DNA from: a bacterium
Lineage (GTDB): Bacteria; Desulfobacterota; S145-22
Direction: 5' to 3'
NCBI GenBank assembly: GCA_027073795.1
Contig: JALTEW010000021.1
Coordinates: 1 to 13,485, forward strand
DNA: 13,485 nucleotides
The position numbers and the translations under genes are program-made. This document shows, piece after piece, positions 1 to 7,513 of this stretch. The stretch's first letter is position 1. The number at the start of each line of letters is the position of its first letter. The notes under the pieces are model-generated. The model saw only the letters and a list, made by a program, of their open reading frames with translations. It did no database searches and was not told where the DNA came from.

Positions 1-183
1 CAGTCCAAGAGAGATGGCTGCCGTTTGTCTGACTTGCCACTGAGGGTCCTTCAGGAGTGCGGCGAGGGTAGGGCCCGCTTCCGTGATGTATTTTTCACCG
101 GCGGCCATGGCGGCTCCCCGCCGGACGTTCGGATTTTCGTCTTTCAGGCGGGATATGATAACCTTCTTCAGTTTCTCATCCAT
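1..183 (-). CDS. HEAT-repeat protein, N-terminal part (runs off the window)
   Basis: An open frame begins with ATG at 183 and stays open for 61 codons to the window edge, so only the N-terminus is visible. The translation starts MDEKLKKVIISRLKDENPNV and continues with two helical units of HEAT-repeat type: 'D-x-NPNVRRGAAMAAG' and 'LLKDPQWQVRQTAAISLG', each with the D/P, V-R and A-A-x-x-L/A-G spacing of these repeats. HEAT and PBS-lyase-type repeats form alpha-solenoids that bind other proteins; no catalytic motif is visible here. An in-frame TGA lies four codons upstream, so ATG 183 is the earliest ATG start. It lies 15 bp after the cheY stop, with only a weak ribosome binding site, and is probably the next gene of the chemosensory operon, perhaps translationally coupled. 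The repeat assignment is by eye; the total length is unknown. Confidence 0.72.
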   Translation of the reverse strand, partial: MDEKLKKVIISRLKDENPNVRRGAAMAAGEKYITEAGPTLAALLKDPQWQVRQTAAISLGL

Positions 184-198
184 GGTTTTGATTCACTT

Positions 199-579
199 TC
201 AATCCTTGAAAATCTTTTCAATCTTTTCTCTCATTGTTTCTGCTGTAAAGGGTTTTACAATGTAGTTGCTGACCCCGGATTTCACGGCCTCAATAATATT
301 TTCCTTCATGGCTTCGGCCGTGACCATCAAAAACGGGATGTCTTTGAATTTTTCGCTGGCACGTACCGCCTTTAAAAGCTCAAGCCCTGACATATTGGGC
401 ATGTTCCAGTCGGAGACGATAAAGTCAATATCCTGGTTTTCGAGGGCCCTTAGGGCAACTTTACCATCTTCAGCCTCGACGATATTTTCGTATCCTAACT
501 GTTTCAGGATGTTTTTGACAATTCTCCGCATGGTTGCGAAGTCGTCCACCACCAAGATTCGCATTTTACTGTCTGGCAT
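199..579 (-). CDS. cheY: CheY single-domain response regulator
   Basis: A 126-residue receiver domain with no output domain. The key residues fall at the same numbers as in E. coli CheY: acidic pair D12/D13, phospho-acceptor D57, T87, Y106 and K109, within recognisable stretches such as VVDDFATMRRIV, SDWNMPNMSGLELLK and MVTAEAMKENII. It should take a phosphoryl group from the CheA HPt histidine and diffuse to a motor or other effector; CheX upstream is the likely phosphatase. The start at 579 is supported by a strong AGGAGG four to five bases upstream; a second ATG at 564 is less well placed. It is separated from the HDOD gene by 118 bp holding two dyads, the largest gap in the operon, so its expression may differ from that of upstream genes. 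The conserved T87/Y106 switch and the SDWNMPNM stretch favour a motor-binding CheY, but the target cannot be proved from sequence. Confidence 0.96.
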   Translation of the reverse strand: MPDSKMRILVVDDFATMRRIVKNILKQLGYENIVEAEDGKVALRALENQDIDFIVSDWNMPNMSGLELLKAVRASEKFKDIPFLMVTAEAMKENIIEAVKSGVSNYIVKPFTAETMREKIEKIFKD

Positions 580-612
580 CTTTCCCTCCTTTTAATTCTT
601 TCTTCCTACCCA

Positions 613-640
613 GGGTATTTTTACCATAGTAGAAATACCC
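613..640. promoter_or_regulatory. 28-bp dyad between the HDOD gene and cheY
   Basis: GGGTATTT at 613-620 is matched by AAATACCC at 633-640. Inside these arms, after one mismatched pair, TAC/GTA pair around a four-base loop. In the minus-strand transcript this gives a hairpin of 8 + 3 bp ending about 33 bases before the cheY start codon. There is no U-run after it, so it does not look like an intrinsic terminator. It may be an operator, a processing site or an mRNA-stabilising hairpin; the sequence does not decide between these. Confidence 0.5.
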
Positions 641-660
641 GTAGCCTCCTATTAAGATTC

Positions 661-675
661 GAAAGCAACGCTTTC
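661..675. repeat. Short dyad GAAAGC-AAC-GCTTTC
   Basis: A perfect 6-bp inverted repeat with a 3-base loop, 22 bp after the HDOD stop codon and 20 bp upstream (in transcription order) of the larger dyad at 613-640. No U-run follows on the minus strand, so it is at best a weak hairpin. Its interest lies in being the first of two tandem hairpins in the only large gap of the operon. Confidence 0.3.
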
Positions 676-697
676 TCTATCGTCAAAAAACATTAGG

Positions 698-1576
698 TTA
701 ATATATCCCGATACTTGTAAGTAGCTGAGATTCACTGGATTTTTCTTTAACCTTCCCAAGCATATCAGGGACGTCTTCGATCTTTAATCCCAATTGCCAC
801 CAGGCAGTTTCGGAAAATTTGGTAATATTGATTTCACCGCTGAACCCTAGTCCCTGATTGTTGCAGATAAAATCAGCGATGTTAACAATTTGTGCGAGCT
901 TCAAGTAGGCATCTGGAGCGCGCTCAGGTTCGTGGTGGTAAGCAATCATAGCGACGACTGATTCCGGGATGTTCCAGTTTTTAGCCAGAATAGCTCCGAT
1001 TTCTGCGTGGGTAGTTCCAAGAAGCTCTTTTTCTGTATCGTAAAGGTTTGTTTCACTTGCTTCACAGACGATGATGATCTGCTCATATTCAATGTTGAAA
1101 TAATGCCTTAAGACGAGCAACCCGATATCATGAAGGAGTCCTCCAACGAACAGATCGTCTTTAGTTGGGTCATGAGTTTCCCAAGGATTTTTGGAAAAGG
1201 AATTAACCACATCAGACATCAGTGCAACAGAAACGCAATGCCGCCAAAAGAGTCGGCTTTCCCTTCGGGTCATTCCCCTTATATCTTTCATCAGAGAAAG
1301 GGAGAGGACAATTTTTTCAAGCTCCGTCAGCCCAAGCCGGGAAGCAGCATAATTCAGGGAGGTGATTTCCGTTGTCCCACGATAGAGAGGGGAGTTAACA
1401 ATCTGTAGAACTTTGGCTGTGATAACAGGATCTTCCTCAATATATTGTGTGACATCCGTGATGCTGGTATCTGGATCTCTGATAAGCTTCATGACCTGTA
1501 CAATAATATCAGGAATGGTAGGAAGATCCTTTATGCGTTTAAGTTTTTTTAAAATTTCCTCTCCATCTTTTGGCAT
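698..1576 (-). CDS. HDOD-domain protein
   Basis: A 292-residue soluble protein consisting essentially of one HDOD domain (about residues 12-245). It begins with the typical 'LPTIPDIIVQVMKLIRDPDTS' region, then EEDP-ITAKVLQIVNSPLY. It keeps an HD-type residue set: H113 (FWRHC), H149-D150 (GLLHDIG), H190 (THAEIGA), H214-H215 (AYHHEPE) and D235 (IADFI). HDOD proteins are related to HD and HD-GYP phosphohydrolases but usually lack demonstrated catalysis, and many act in signalling, motility or cyclic-nucleotide networks. Here the lysine that follows HDIG in HD-GYP enzymes is leucine and there is no GYP motif, so c-di-GMP hydrolysis is not predicted. A GGAGG about ten bases before ATG 1576 supports the start. 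The gene lies 35 bp after cheA and before cheY, so it is probably co-transcribed with the phosphorelay. Partner and exact role are unknown. Confidence 0.93.
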   Translation of the reverse strand: MPKDGEEILKKLKRIKDLPTIPDIIVQVMKLIRDPDTSITDVTQYIEEDPVITAKVLQIVNSPLYRGTTEITSLNYAASRLGLTELEKIVLSLSLMKDIRGMTRRESRLFWRHCVSVALMSDVVNSFSKNPWETHDPTKDDLFVGGLLHDIGLLVLRHYFNIEYEQIIIVCEASETNLYDTEKELLGTTHAEIGAILAKNWNIPESVVAMIAYHHEPERAPDAYLKLAQIVNIADFICNNQGLGFSGEINITKFSETAWWQLGLKIEDVPDMLGKVKEKSSESQLLTSIGIY

Positions 1577-1611
1577 TTTTGGGTGTCCTCCATTCTGTCA
1601 TTGCATTGATT

Positions 1612-4600
1612 TTATGCAGCCGATGCTTGCCGTTTTTTGGTTAGGAGCTTGTGCACTTTTGTTAGAACACGTGTTTTGTCAATTTTGATTTCATAGTCGT
1701 CAAATCCAATCCCCAATCCTTTTGATCGATGTCTTTCATCCGATAGAGCGGTAAGCGCCATGGCTGGAATTTCCCTGAGATTTTCATCTTTTCTGAGGTT
1801 CTGAATAAGCTCATAGCCATCCATGACAGGCATTTCAATGTCACTGATGACTAGGTCAACAGGTTCTTTATGGAGAATGGCCAGCGCTTTGGCGCCATCC
1901 GTCGCCTCGAGGACTTCGTGCCCAGCTGATTCGAGATAACTCCTCGTGAGTTTCATGAAAAAGGGCGTGTCTTCAACCAACAGGATACGAGCCGGTTTCC
2001 CAGCATGTGAAATCGATGCTACTATCTCTTTTTGCTCGGGATCGATGGTTTCAAATAGCGTGAAGAGGTCTAACATGGGCATGGTGCGTCCCGCGATAAT
2101 GATGGTTCCAAGGAATCCCTTTTCTCGCATTGACTCCGTGTCCAGTTCTATCGTGGTTTCCAGGACATCAATAACTTGGGTGGCAATAATCCCGATAGGA
2201 TGGCGGGACATCCTTGGGACAATAACAAAGAGTGCCTTATGTTCTTTATCTGGCGGTTTTACGGAAAGGAATCGCTCCAGGCGAACAAGAGGAAGGCTGG
2301 TACCCCTCAATTGAATAAATTCCCTTTCGCCGACCGTTTCAATATCTTTAACCTCAATCTTTTCAAGGCGCGCCACCATAGACATAGGAAGGGCAAAGGC
2401 CTCGTTTTCATTGACGGAAAAGAGAAGGACGTACTGTTTTTCCATCATGCCTTTTCGGGTAAGATTTTCTTCTTCTACCTTTGAAATTTCCTCGATATCT
2501 GCAAGTTTCAGATTAGCGGTTCGGGCAATTCCTTGGACGTCAAGAATCATGGCGACCTTTCCATCTCCCATGATGGTAGTTCCAGAGAAACATGCAATGG
2601 ATTTCAGGTAACTGGAGAGGGGTTTTACCACGATTTCTTCCGTGTCCAGAACTTGGTCAACAATGAGGCCGTAGCGTCCCCCCCCCAGCTTCAATACGAG
2701 GATATTCAAAACCTGAGAGTGGGTTCGACGGTCTTTTAATGCCCTTCTTTCCTTAACCTCTGGCGAAAGAGGCTCGCCATTTCGCCTGTCCGCGATGTTG
2801 ATTCTTCTGTCCGGAAGGACTTCTTCCGTTTGTGGATGTACGAATGTCCTTGGGATTTTCAACACATCGGCCAGACGGACGAGCGAGAGGAGATGGCCGC
2901 GCAGGCGTAACACTTCATATCCTTTCACTCGTTCGATTCGGGTCTTTTCGTTTTCACCCTTGACTCGGACGATTTCTTCCAAGTTGACCTGAGGAACGGC
3001 AAAGCGGTGGTCACCCACCTTGGTGATGATGGAGGGGATAATGGCAAGTGTGAGGGGAAGCCGAACGGTAACTATGGTACCTTTTCCTTTCTCGGAATTT
3101 ACTTCCACCACCCCACCAAACTTTTCGAAATTCGTTTTGACCACATCCATTCCAACGCCGCGTCCTGAAATATCCGAGATCTTTTCGGCTGTTGAAAAAC
3201 CGGGGAGAAATATAAGGTTGACAAGCTCTTTGTTAGACATGTTTTTCGCTTCTTCTGGTTTGATAAGTCTTTTCTCGGTGGCTTTGGCACGGATTACTTC
3301 TGGATCTATTCCTTTTCCGTCATCTTGGATTTCGATATTGACTTGTCCCCCCTCTTGGTAAGCCCGCAACCAGATAGTCCCTTCTGCCTCCTTCCCTGCC
3401 GTCACCCTTTCTTCCGGAGGTTCGATCCCGTGGTCCACGCTGTTACGTATCAGGTGGGTGAGGGGGTCACTGATGACCTCGATGATAGAGCGGTCAAGTT
3501 CAACCTCATCCCCCTCGATGATCAATTTTATCTTTTTGTTGACCTTTTTACTCATGTCTCTGACGATCCTGGGGAATTTGTTAAAGACATTTCCCACCGG
3601 TTGCATTCGCGTTTGCATGACATGTTCCTGAAGCTCCGTAACGCGCTGAGACAAGGTGTGGAGAATAGGAAGATCCCGGTCTTTATCTTTGAGAGTTTGC
3701 ATCAGTTGGTTCCGCCCAAGAACCAGCTCCCCTGCCAGGTCCATGAGGCGTGTCAGAAGACGAACATTAACCCGGATGGTTTCCTGCTGGGTCTGTGGCT
3801 GAGCTCTTTTCTTTGGTCTGGAAGATGGTTTTTTCTCCCCGAGTTCCGGCTTCTGTTTCGGCGGTGGCCCATTCCCCTTCGTTTCTTGGGATGGCTCAAC
3901 AGCAGGAGCTGCGCCTTTTTCTTCGGGAGGAATCTCTTTGTTTCCCCCTGCGGTGGATTTTTCTGGAAATGTAATAAGTTGAATATCCTTATCGTTGAGT
4001 CCGAATGTTAGCCCAATGACATCCGGTTCCAGGATGGTTAAATAGAAGACCTCCACAGATGAGGGGTAGGGGAAGTTCCCACGCCTGATCGTAGCAAGGT
4101 CAGGGGTGGAAAAAATGACTTCCCCTGTTTGTGAAAGAACATCCCGCAGGGTTTCTCCGTCCTTTTCCTTCTCGAAAGCTATGGCGATCGCTGATTCATT
4201 CATGACAAATTGGTAAAGCGAAGCAGGACCCTTTCTGGAGGCGGCAGCAATAACGGGTGGGGGAAGCTGTTTCCCCGTTTCCTGCAAGGTATCAGCCCGC
4301 GCTGGCTCAGGAGGGGGAATCTTTTCGCCTTTTTGCGCTTTCGGGGTTTCTTGCTCGTTCAGGGAGGCTTCGAGAACGGCAATGGCTTCGTCTATTTCGA
4401 AAGATTCGCTATTGTCGACATCATCAATCATCCCTTTTAGAATGTCTGAGGCGTTGAGAAGGGCGTCGATTCGTTCAGAGGTAATAGGAAGCTCTCGATC
4501 GCGAATTTTCATCAAGAGGTTTTCCATGGCGTGAGAAAGCTTGGCAATTTTCTGGAGCCCGAAAAAACCACTGGCGCCTTTGACGGTGTGAATGGCCCGG

Positions 4601-4737
4601 AATACCCGGTTAATGAGCTCGTCATCTACATCATCGCCCGCCTTTTCCATGGCGAGTAGGTCGCTTTCGATGTCCGCGAGGTGTTCCCTGGATTCGGAGA
4701 CGAACTCGCCGAGGATTTCCCTATCTTGATTGTCCAT
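1612..4737 (-). CDS. cheA: CheA hybrid histidine kinase with two CheW-like domains and a C-terminal receiver
   Basis: A 1041-residue kinase, much longer than the roughly 650-residue classical CheA. Domains in order: HPt/P1 at 5-110 with phospho-site H50 in IHTVKGASGFFG; a Pro/Glu-rich linker; an unassigned globular block at about 168-257; a second Pro/Lys-rich linker; the P3 dimerisation helices at 321-385; the HATPase at about 386-563 with N432 (LIRNSVDHG), D472-D-G-K-G476 and GFSTAEKISDISGRGVGMD; a CheW-like P5 at 566-745 interrupted by an Arg-rich loop (643-672); a second CheW-like domain at about 765-900; and REC at 915-1035 with E922/D923, D966, T996 and K1018. The proline usual after the REC lysine is replaced (IKID). 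GAGGAG at 4745-4750, inside the last codons of the upstream receptor, is 7 bases from ATG 4737 and 4 from ATG 4740, so 4737 is preferred. It should autophosphorylate at H50 under control of the two receptors and pass phosphate to CheY, CheB and its own REC. Confidence 0.97.
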   Translation of the reverse strand: MDNQDREILGEFVSESREHLADIESDLLAMEKAGDDVDDELINRVFRAIHTVKGASGFFGLQKIAKLSHAMENLLMKIRDRELPITSERIDALLNASDILKGMIDDVDNSESFEIDEAIAVLEASLNEQETPKAQKGEKIPPPEPARADTLQETGKQLPPPVIAAASRKGPASLYQFVMNESAIAIAFEKEKDGETLRDVLSQTGEVIFSTPDLATIRRGNFPYPSSVEVFYLTILEPDVIGLTFGLNDKDIQLITFPEKSTAGGNKEIPPEEKGAAPAVEPSQETKGNGPPPKQKPELGEKKPSSRPKKRAQPQTQQETIRVNVRLLTRLMDLAGELVLGRNQLMQTLKDKDRDLPILHTLSQRVTELQEHVMQTRMQPVGNVFNKFPRIVRDMSKKVNKKIKLIIEGDEVELDRSIIEVISDPLTHLIRNSVDHGIEPPEERVTAGKEAEGTIWLRAYQEGGQVNIEIQDDGKGIDPEVIRAKATEKRLIKPEEAKNMSNKELVNLIFLPGFSTAEKISDISGRGVGMDVVKTNFEKFGGVVEVNSEKGKGTIVTVRLPLTLAIIPSIITKVGDHRFAVPQVNLEEIVRVKGENEKTRIERVKGYEVLRLRGHLLSLVRLADVLKIPRTFVHPQTEEVLPDRRINIADRRNGEPLSPEVKERRALKDRRTHSQVLNILVLKLGGGRYGLIVDQVLDTEEIVVKPLSSYLKSIACFSGTTIMGDGKVAMILDVQGIARTANLKLADIEEISKVEEENLTRKGMMEKQYVLLFSVNENEAFALPMSMVARLEKIEVKDIETVGEREFIQLRGTSLPLVRLERFLSVKPPDKEHKALFVIVPRMSRHPIGIIATQVIDVLETTIELDTESMREKGFLGTIIIAGRTMPMLDLFTLFETIDPEQKEIVASISHAGKPARILLVEDTPFFMKLTRSYLESAGHEVLEATDGAKALAILHKEPVDLVISDIEMPVMDGYELIQNLRKDENLREIPAMALTALSDERHRSKGLGIGFDDYEIKIDKTRVLTKVHKLLTKKRQASAA

Positions 4738-4741
4738 CATA

Positions 4742-6652
4742 TCACTCCTCAAAAAGTTTAAACTGTTTTGCAATATTTTTCAATTCTGCCACGGCGTTAG
4801 AAAGCTGCTGGGCTTGCGCCGTCACGTCCTTTGATTGGCCCTTAACGGTCATGATGACTTTGTGGACACCCTGAACACTTGATGATATTTCGTTGGCGCC
4901 TACGGAAAGCTCTGAGGTTTGTTTTGCGATTTCATTCAGGCCCAGATTCATCTCATTGATGTTGCCGGCCATCTCCTGTGTCCGCGTGGCAACCTGTTCA
5001 ATCGCTCCAGCGATCTCGTTAGTCTGGTCCGAAGATTTTTTAATCTGCTTGGAAGATTCCTCTGTGGCAGAGACCTGTTTGTTGACGAGGGAGAGAATGG
5101 CGTTGAAGGTCTTACTGATTTCGTTAATGATTCCAACGATGGATTGAATCGACTGGGTTGCTGTGTGGGTTTGGTTCTGGATTCCTTCAATCTTTTCCGT
5201 AATATCCTGTGTAGCCAGAGCGGTCTGTTTGGCCAGTTCTTTGACTTCACCTGCGACTACGGCAAAACCTTTCCCTGCCTCACCGGCCGAAGCTGCCTCA
5301 ATGGTGGCGTTGAGCGCCAGAAGGTTCGTTTGATCCGCGATATCTGTGATGACATTAACAATTTTTCCGATTTCCTTTGCGCTGTTTTCCAGAAGCTGCA
5401 TGCCATTCGTGGTCTCTTCCGAGGCGGTTTTAGCCTTGCGAACTGTGGCTGCCGCGCTGTTAGAATTCTCGGCGATGTTGTTGAGGGACTGCTCCATCTC
5501 CTTCATCGTTATGGCGATTGCGCTAACATTTTTTGACAGATTGTCCGCGCTTTGCGAAATCATGCGGACGTTTTCATTGAGGGTTTCCATGCCTTGAGAG
5601 ATATTTGCGCTGTTGCTACTTGCCTCCTCGTTGCTGCTCGCAACCGTTGAGGTATTCACGGAGATCTCTTCTACAGCAGAGACAACTGTGTCGATTTGAA
5701 TGGACGCCTCGTCCGATTCGCCTGACAGGGTTTGTGAGATTCTTTCCATGGTTTGGGATGAGGAATCGAGGTTTTCGGCAGCGGTATTCAGGGTAACAAT
5801 CTGGTTCAAAAGCGTTTCGGTGAAATTGTTAATAGCCTTGGCCATCCGGCCAATTTCGTCCTCGTAATAGATGGCGAGCCGGCTGCTCAAATCCCCGTTT
5901 TCCAGTTTCTTTGAGAAATCGACTACCTCTAAAACGGGGGTCAAGACCACCTTTCTTACCAGAAAAAGGGTAAGCAGGAAAATGACAATCCCCGCAAAGA
6001 ATGAAGCGATAAGGAAAATTTGCGTATGGATAACCCGCCGTTTGGAGGCCTTTGCGAACATGGAGACAGCCTTGTTTATGGTGGCCAACAGCTTGAGATT
6101 GTTGGCGAGCGTCCAGTTGTAGTCGCGGATGAGAGCTTCCGACGGCGTCTCTGCGGCGAGAAGCGTTTCCAACTTCGGGCGGAAGGTTGTCCAGATATTT
6201 TTTACTTTCAGGAGCTGCTGTTTTATAGCAGAGTCTTTGCACGGAGGCATTGGGGATGTTTCAATTTCCCTTCTTGTTTTTGGGTCTACGGTTGGGGCAG
6301 GGCCGCCGTCAATGAGCGCCTGGAGGCTTGTATCGAACCAACGGACAGCGGTTTTGGCCTCATTGAGGGTGTTGTGTGTAGAGGCGGCTTTTCTTAAAGC
6401 CTTAGAAGCAGCGAAACGCGACAAGGCTACGTCCAGAGCCGATTTCGCCATTTTCTGGGCGAGCATGCGCTGGCGTCCCGCGATATTGATGACGAGCCCG
6501 TCGGTTCGGGCGCTCCGAGTTTCCACGATGTTTTGCCCTAAAATAGCAATAAAGAGCACAAGGTTGATGCCGACGAGGAGACCAATTTTCCACGATAAAG
6601 AGAGAGTTTGCCATTTTCTTTGAGCTTTCAAAACCTTTTTGGGAAACTTCAC
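4742..6652 (-). CDS. Methyl-accepting chemotaxis protein with PilJ-type sensor domain
   Basis: A 636-residue receptor. TM1 lies at about 22-41, TM2 at about 211-232. The periplasmic part (about 42-210) has the PilJ/NarX-type signature [19 protein letters not shown] (55-73), followed by helical segments with the PP-x5[15 protein letters not shown] pattern seen in that family. Next come HAMP (about 233-285) and a cytoplasmic coiled-coil hairpin (about 290-630) with its tip around [20 protein letters not shown] (440-459). No C-terminal NWETF-type pentapeptide for CheR/CheB tethering is present; it ends KLFEE. The start is GTG at 6652, preceded six bases away by AAGGAGG (6659-6665); an overlapping ATG at 6654 is followed directly by TGA and cannot be used. 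PilJ-type domains bind small ligands; the P. aeruginosa receptor McpN senses nitrate through one. That ligand is possible here but unproved. It lies between cheR and cheA, so it probably feeds this CheA. Confidence 0.95.
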   Translation of the reverse strand: MKFPKKVLKAQRKWQTLSLSWKIGLLVGINLVLFIAILGQNIVETRSARTDGLVINIAGRQRMLAQKMAKSALDVALSRFAASKALRKAASTHNTLNEAKTAVRWFDTSLQALIDGGPAPTVDPKTRREIETSPMPPCKDSAIKQQLLKVKNIWTTFRPKLETLLAAETPSEALIRDYNWTLANNLKLLATINKAVSMFAKASKRRVIHTQIFLIASFFAGIVIFLLTLFLVRKVVLTPVLEVVDFSKKLENGDLSSRLAIYYEDEIGRMAKAINNFTETLLNQIVTLNTAAENLDSSSQTMERISQTLSGESDEASIQIDTVVSAVEEISVNTSTVASSNEEASSNSANISQGMETLNENVRMISQSADNLSKNVSAIAITMKEMEQSLNNIAENSNSAAATVRKAKTASEETTNGMQLLENSAKEIGKIVNVITDIADQTNLLALNATIEAASAGEAGKGFAVVAGEVKELAKQTALATQDITEKIEGIQNQTHTATQSIQSIVGIINEISKTFNAILSLVNKQVSATEESSKQIKKSSDQTNEIAGAIEQVATRTQEMAGNINEMNLGLNEIAKQTSELSVGANEISSSVQGVHKVIMTVKGQSKDVTAQAQQLSNAVAELKNIAKQFKLFEE

Positions 6653-6679
6653 ATTTTTCCTCCTTTTGCTTATTTTCTT

Positions 6680-7513
6680 TCACTTAGCACGATAGTAATA
6701 GGACTGTTTGTGCTGCAAGGTCTCAAAGTCGTCTGAAAGCCCCCGAAGGTTTTCCGCGCTTCCCAGGAAGAAGAATCCCCGGGGATAGAGGGCTTGGTAA
6801 AATTTTCTGAAGAGTTCGCGTTTGAAATCATCGCTGAAATAGATTGCCACGTTCCGGCAAAAGATGACATCGAATTTGCCGAGCAGCGTGAAGGAATCCT
6901 GAAGGTTGAGCTGCTTGAAGATAACCATCGATTTAATTTCGTCCTTGACCTCGTAAGCCCTGCCGTCCTTTGTGAAATATTTGTGGAGGAGGGATTGATC
7001 CATCCCCCTCGATAGGGGTAGTCCCTCATATCGCGCTGCGATGGCGGTAAATAGAGCGGATGGCGATATATCTGTTCCAATGATTTCAAATCGGGAAAGG
7101 GGGATGCCGGGGTGTGTTTGGCAGAATTCATGGATCGTCATGGCGATAGAATAGGGCTCCTGGCCCGTGGAGCACCCGGCCGACCAGAAGCGGATCTTTC
7201 GTGCTGTGACCGATTCCGTAAGTTTCGGGAGGATGGCTTCTTTCAGGATAACGAAGGGGCTTCGATCCCGGAACCACAAGGTTTCATTGGTTGTCATAGC
7301 GTCAATGATTTTGTCGATCCATCCTGTTTTTCGATCCAGCACCTTACAGTAGAATTCTGCATACGTTGAGCAGCCGGAGCTTTTTAGAAGGGGGCGAAGC
7401 CGACTTTCCACAAGATAGCTTTTGGCGTCTCCCAGGGTAATCCCTGAGTTTTTTTTGATAAGCTCCCGAAAAAGTTCAAATTCCTCCTTTGTCAAAGATG
7501 TGTTGGTATTCAT
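6680..7513 (-). CDS. cheR: CheR chemoreceptor glutamate methyltransferase
   Basis: A 277-residue S-adenosylmethionine-dependent methyltransferase that methylates glutamates on receptor signalling helices, the writing half of the adaptation pair with CheB. The N-terminal all-helical CheR domain covers about 8-75 and runs into TTNETLWFRD (74-83). The catalytic domain shows the AdoMet-binding FWSAGCSTGQEPYSIAM (109-125), the acidic GTDIS (146-150) and FDVIFCRNVAIYF (214-226), all standard for CheR. Length is normal, with no fused TPR or other extension. The start codon overlaps the cheB stop (ATGA, 7510-7513), which implies translational coupling and matched amounts of the two enzymes. It ends 27 bp before the PilJ-type receptor gene. 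Neither receptor here carries a C-terminal tethering pentapeptide, so this CheR probably acts without such docking. Confidence 0.97.
   Translation of the reverse strand: MNTNTSLTKEEFELFRELIKKNSGITLGDAKSYLVESRLRPLLKSSGCSTYAEFYCKVLDRKTGWIDKIIDAMTTNETLWFRDRSPFVILKEAILPKLTESVTARKIRFWSAGCSTGQEPYSIAMTIHEFCQTHPGIPLSRFEIIGTDISPSALFTAIAARYEGLPLSRGMDQSLLHKYFTKDGRAYEVKDEIKSMVIFKQLNLQDSFTLLGKFDVIFCRNVAIYFSDDFKRELFRKFYQALYPRGFFFLGSAENLRGLSDDFETLQHKQSYYYRAK

Noticed and set aside
613..640. Intrinsic terminator between the HDOD gene and cheY
   Set aside because: The stem is good but no U-run follows on the minus strand, and cheY needs read-through because no promoter was seen in the gap.
3325..4011. 228-codon open frame on the plus strand
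   Set aside because: Antisense to the well-supported kinase core and linker of cheA. The translated product shows no family features.
6652..6654. ATG at 6654 as the start of the PilJ-type receptor
   Set aside because: The next codon is TGA. The real frame begins with the overlapping GTG at 6652, six bases from AAGGAGG.
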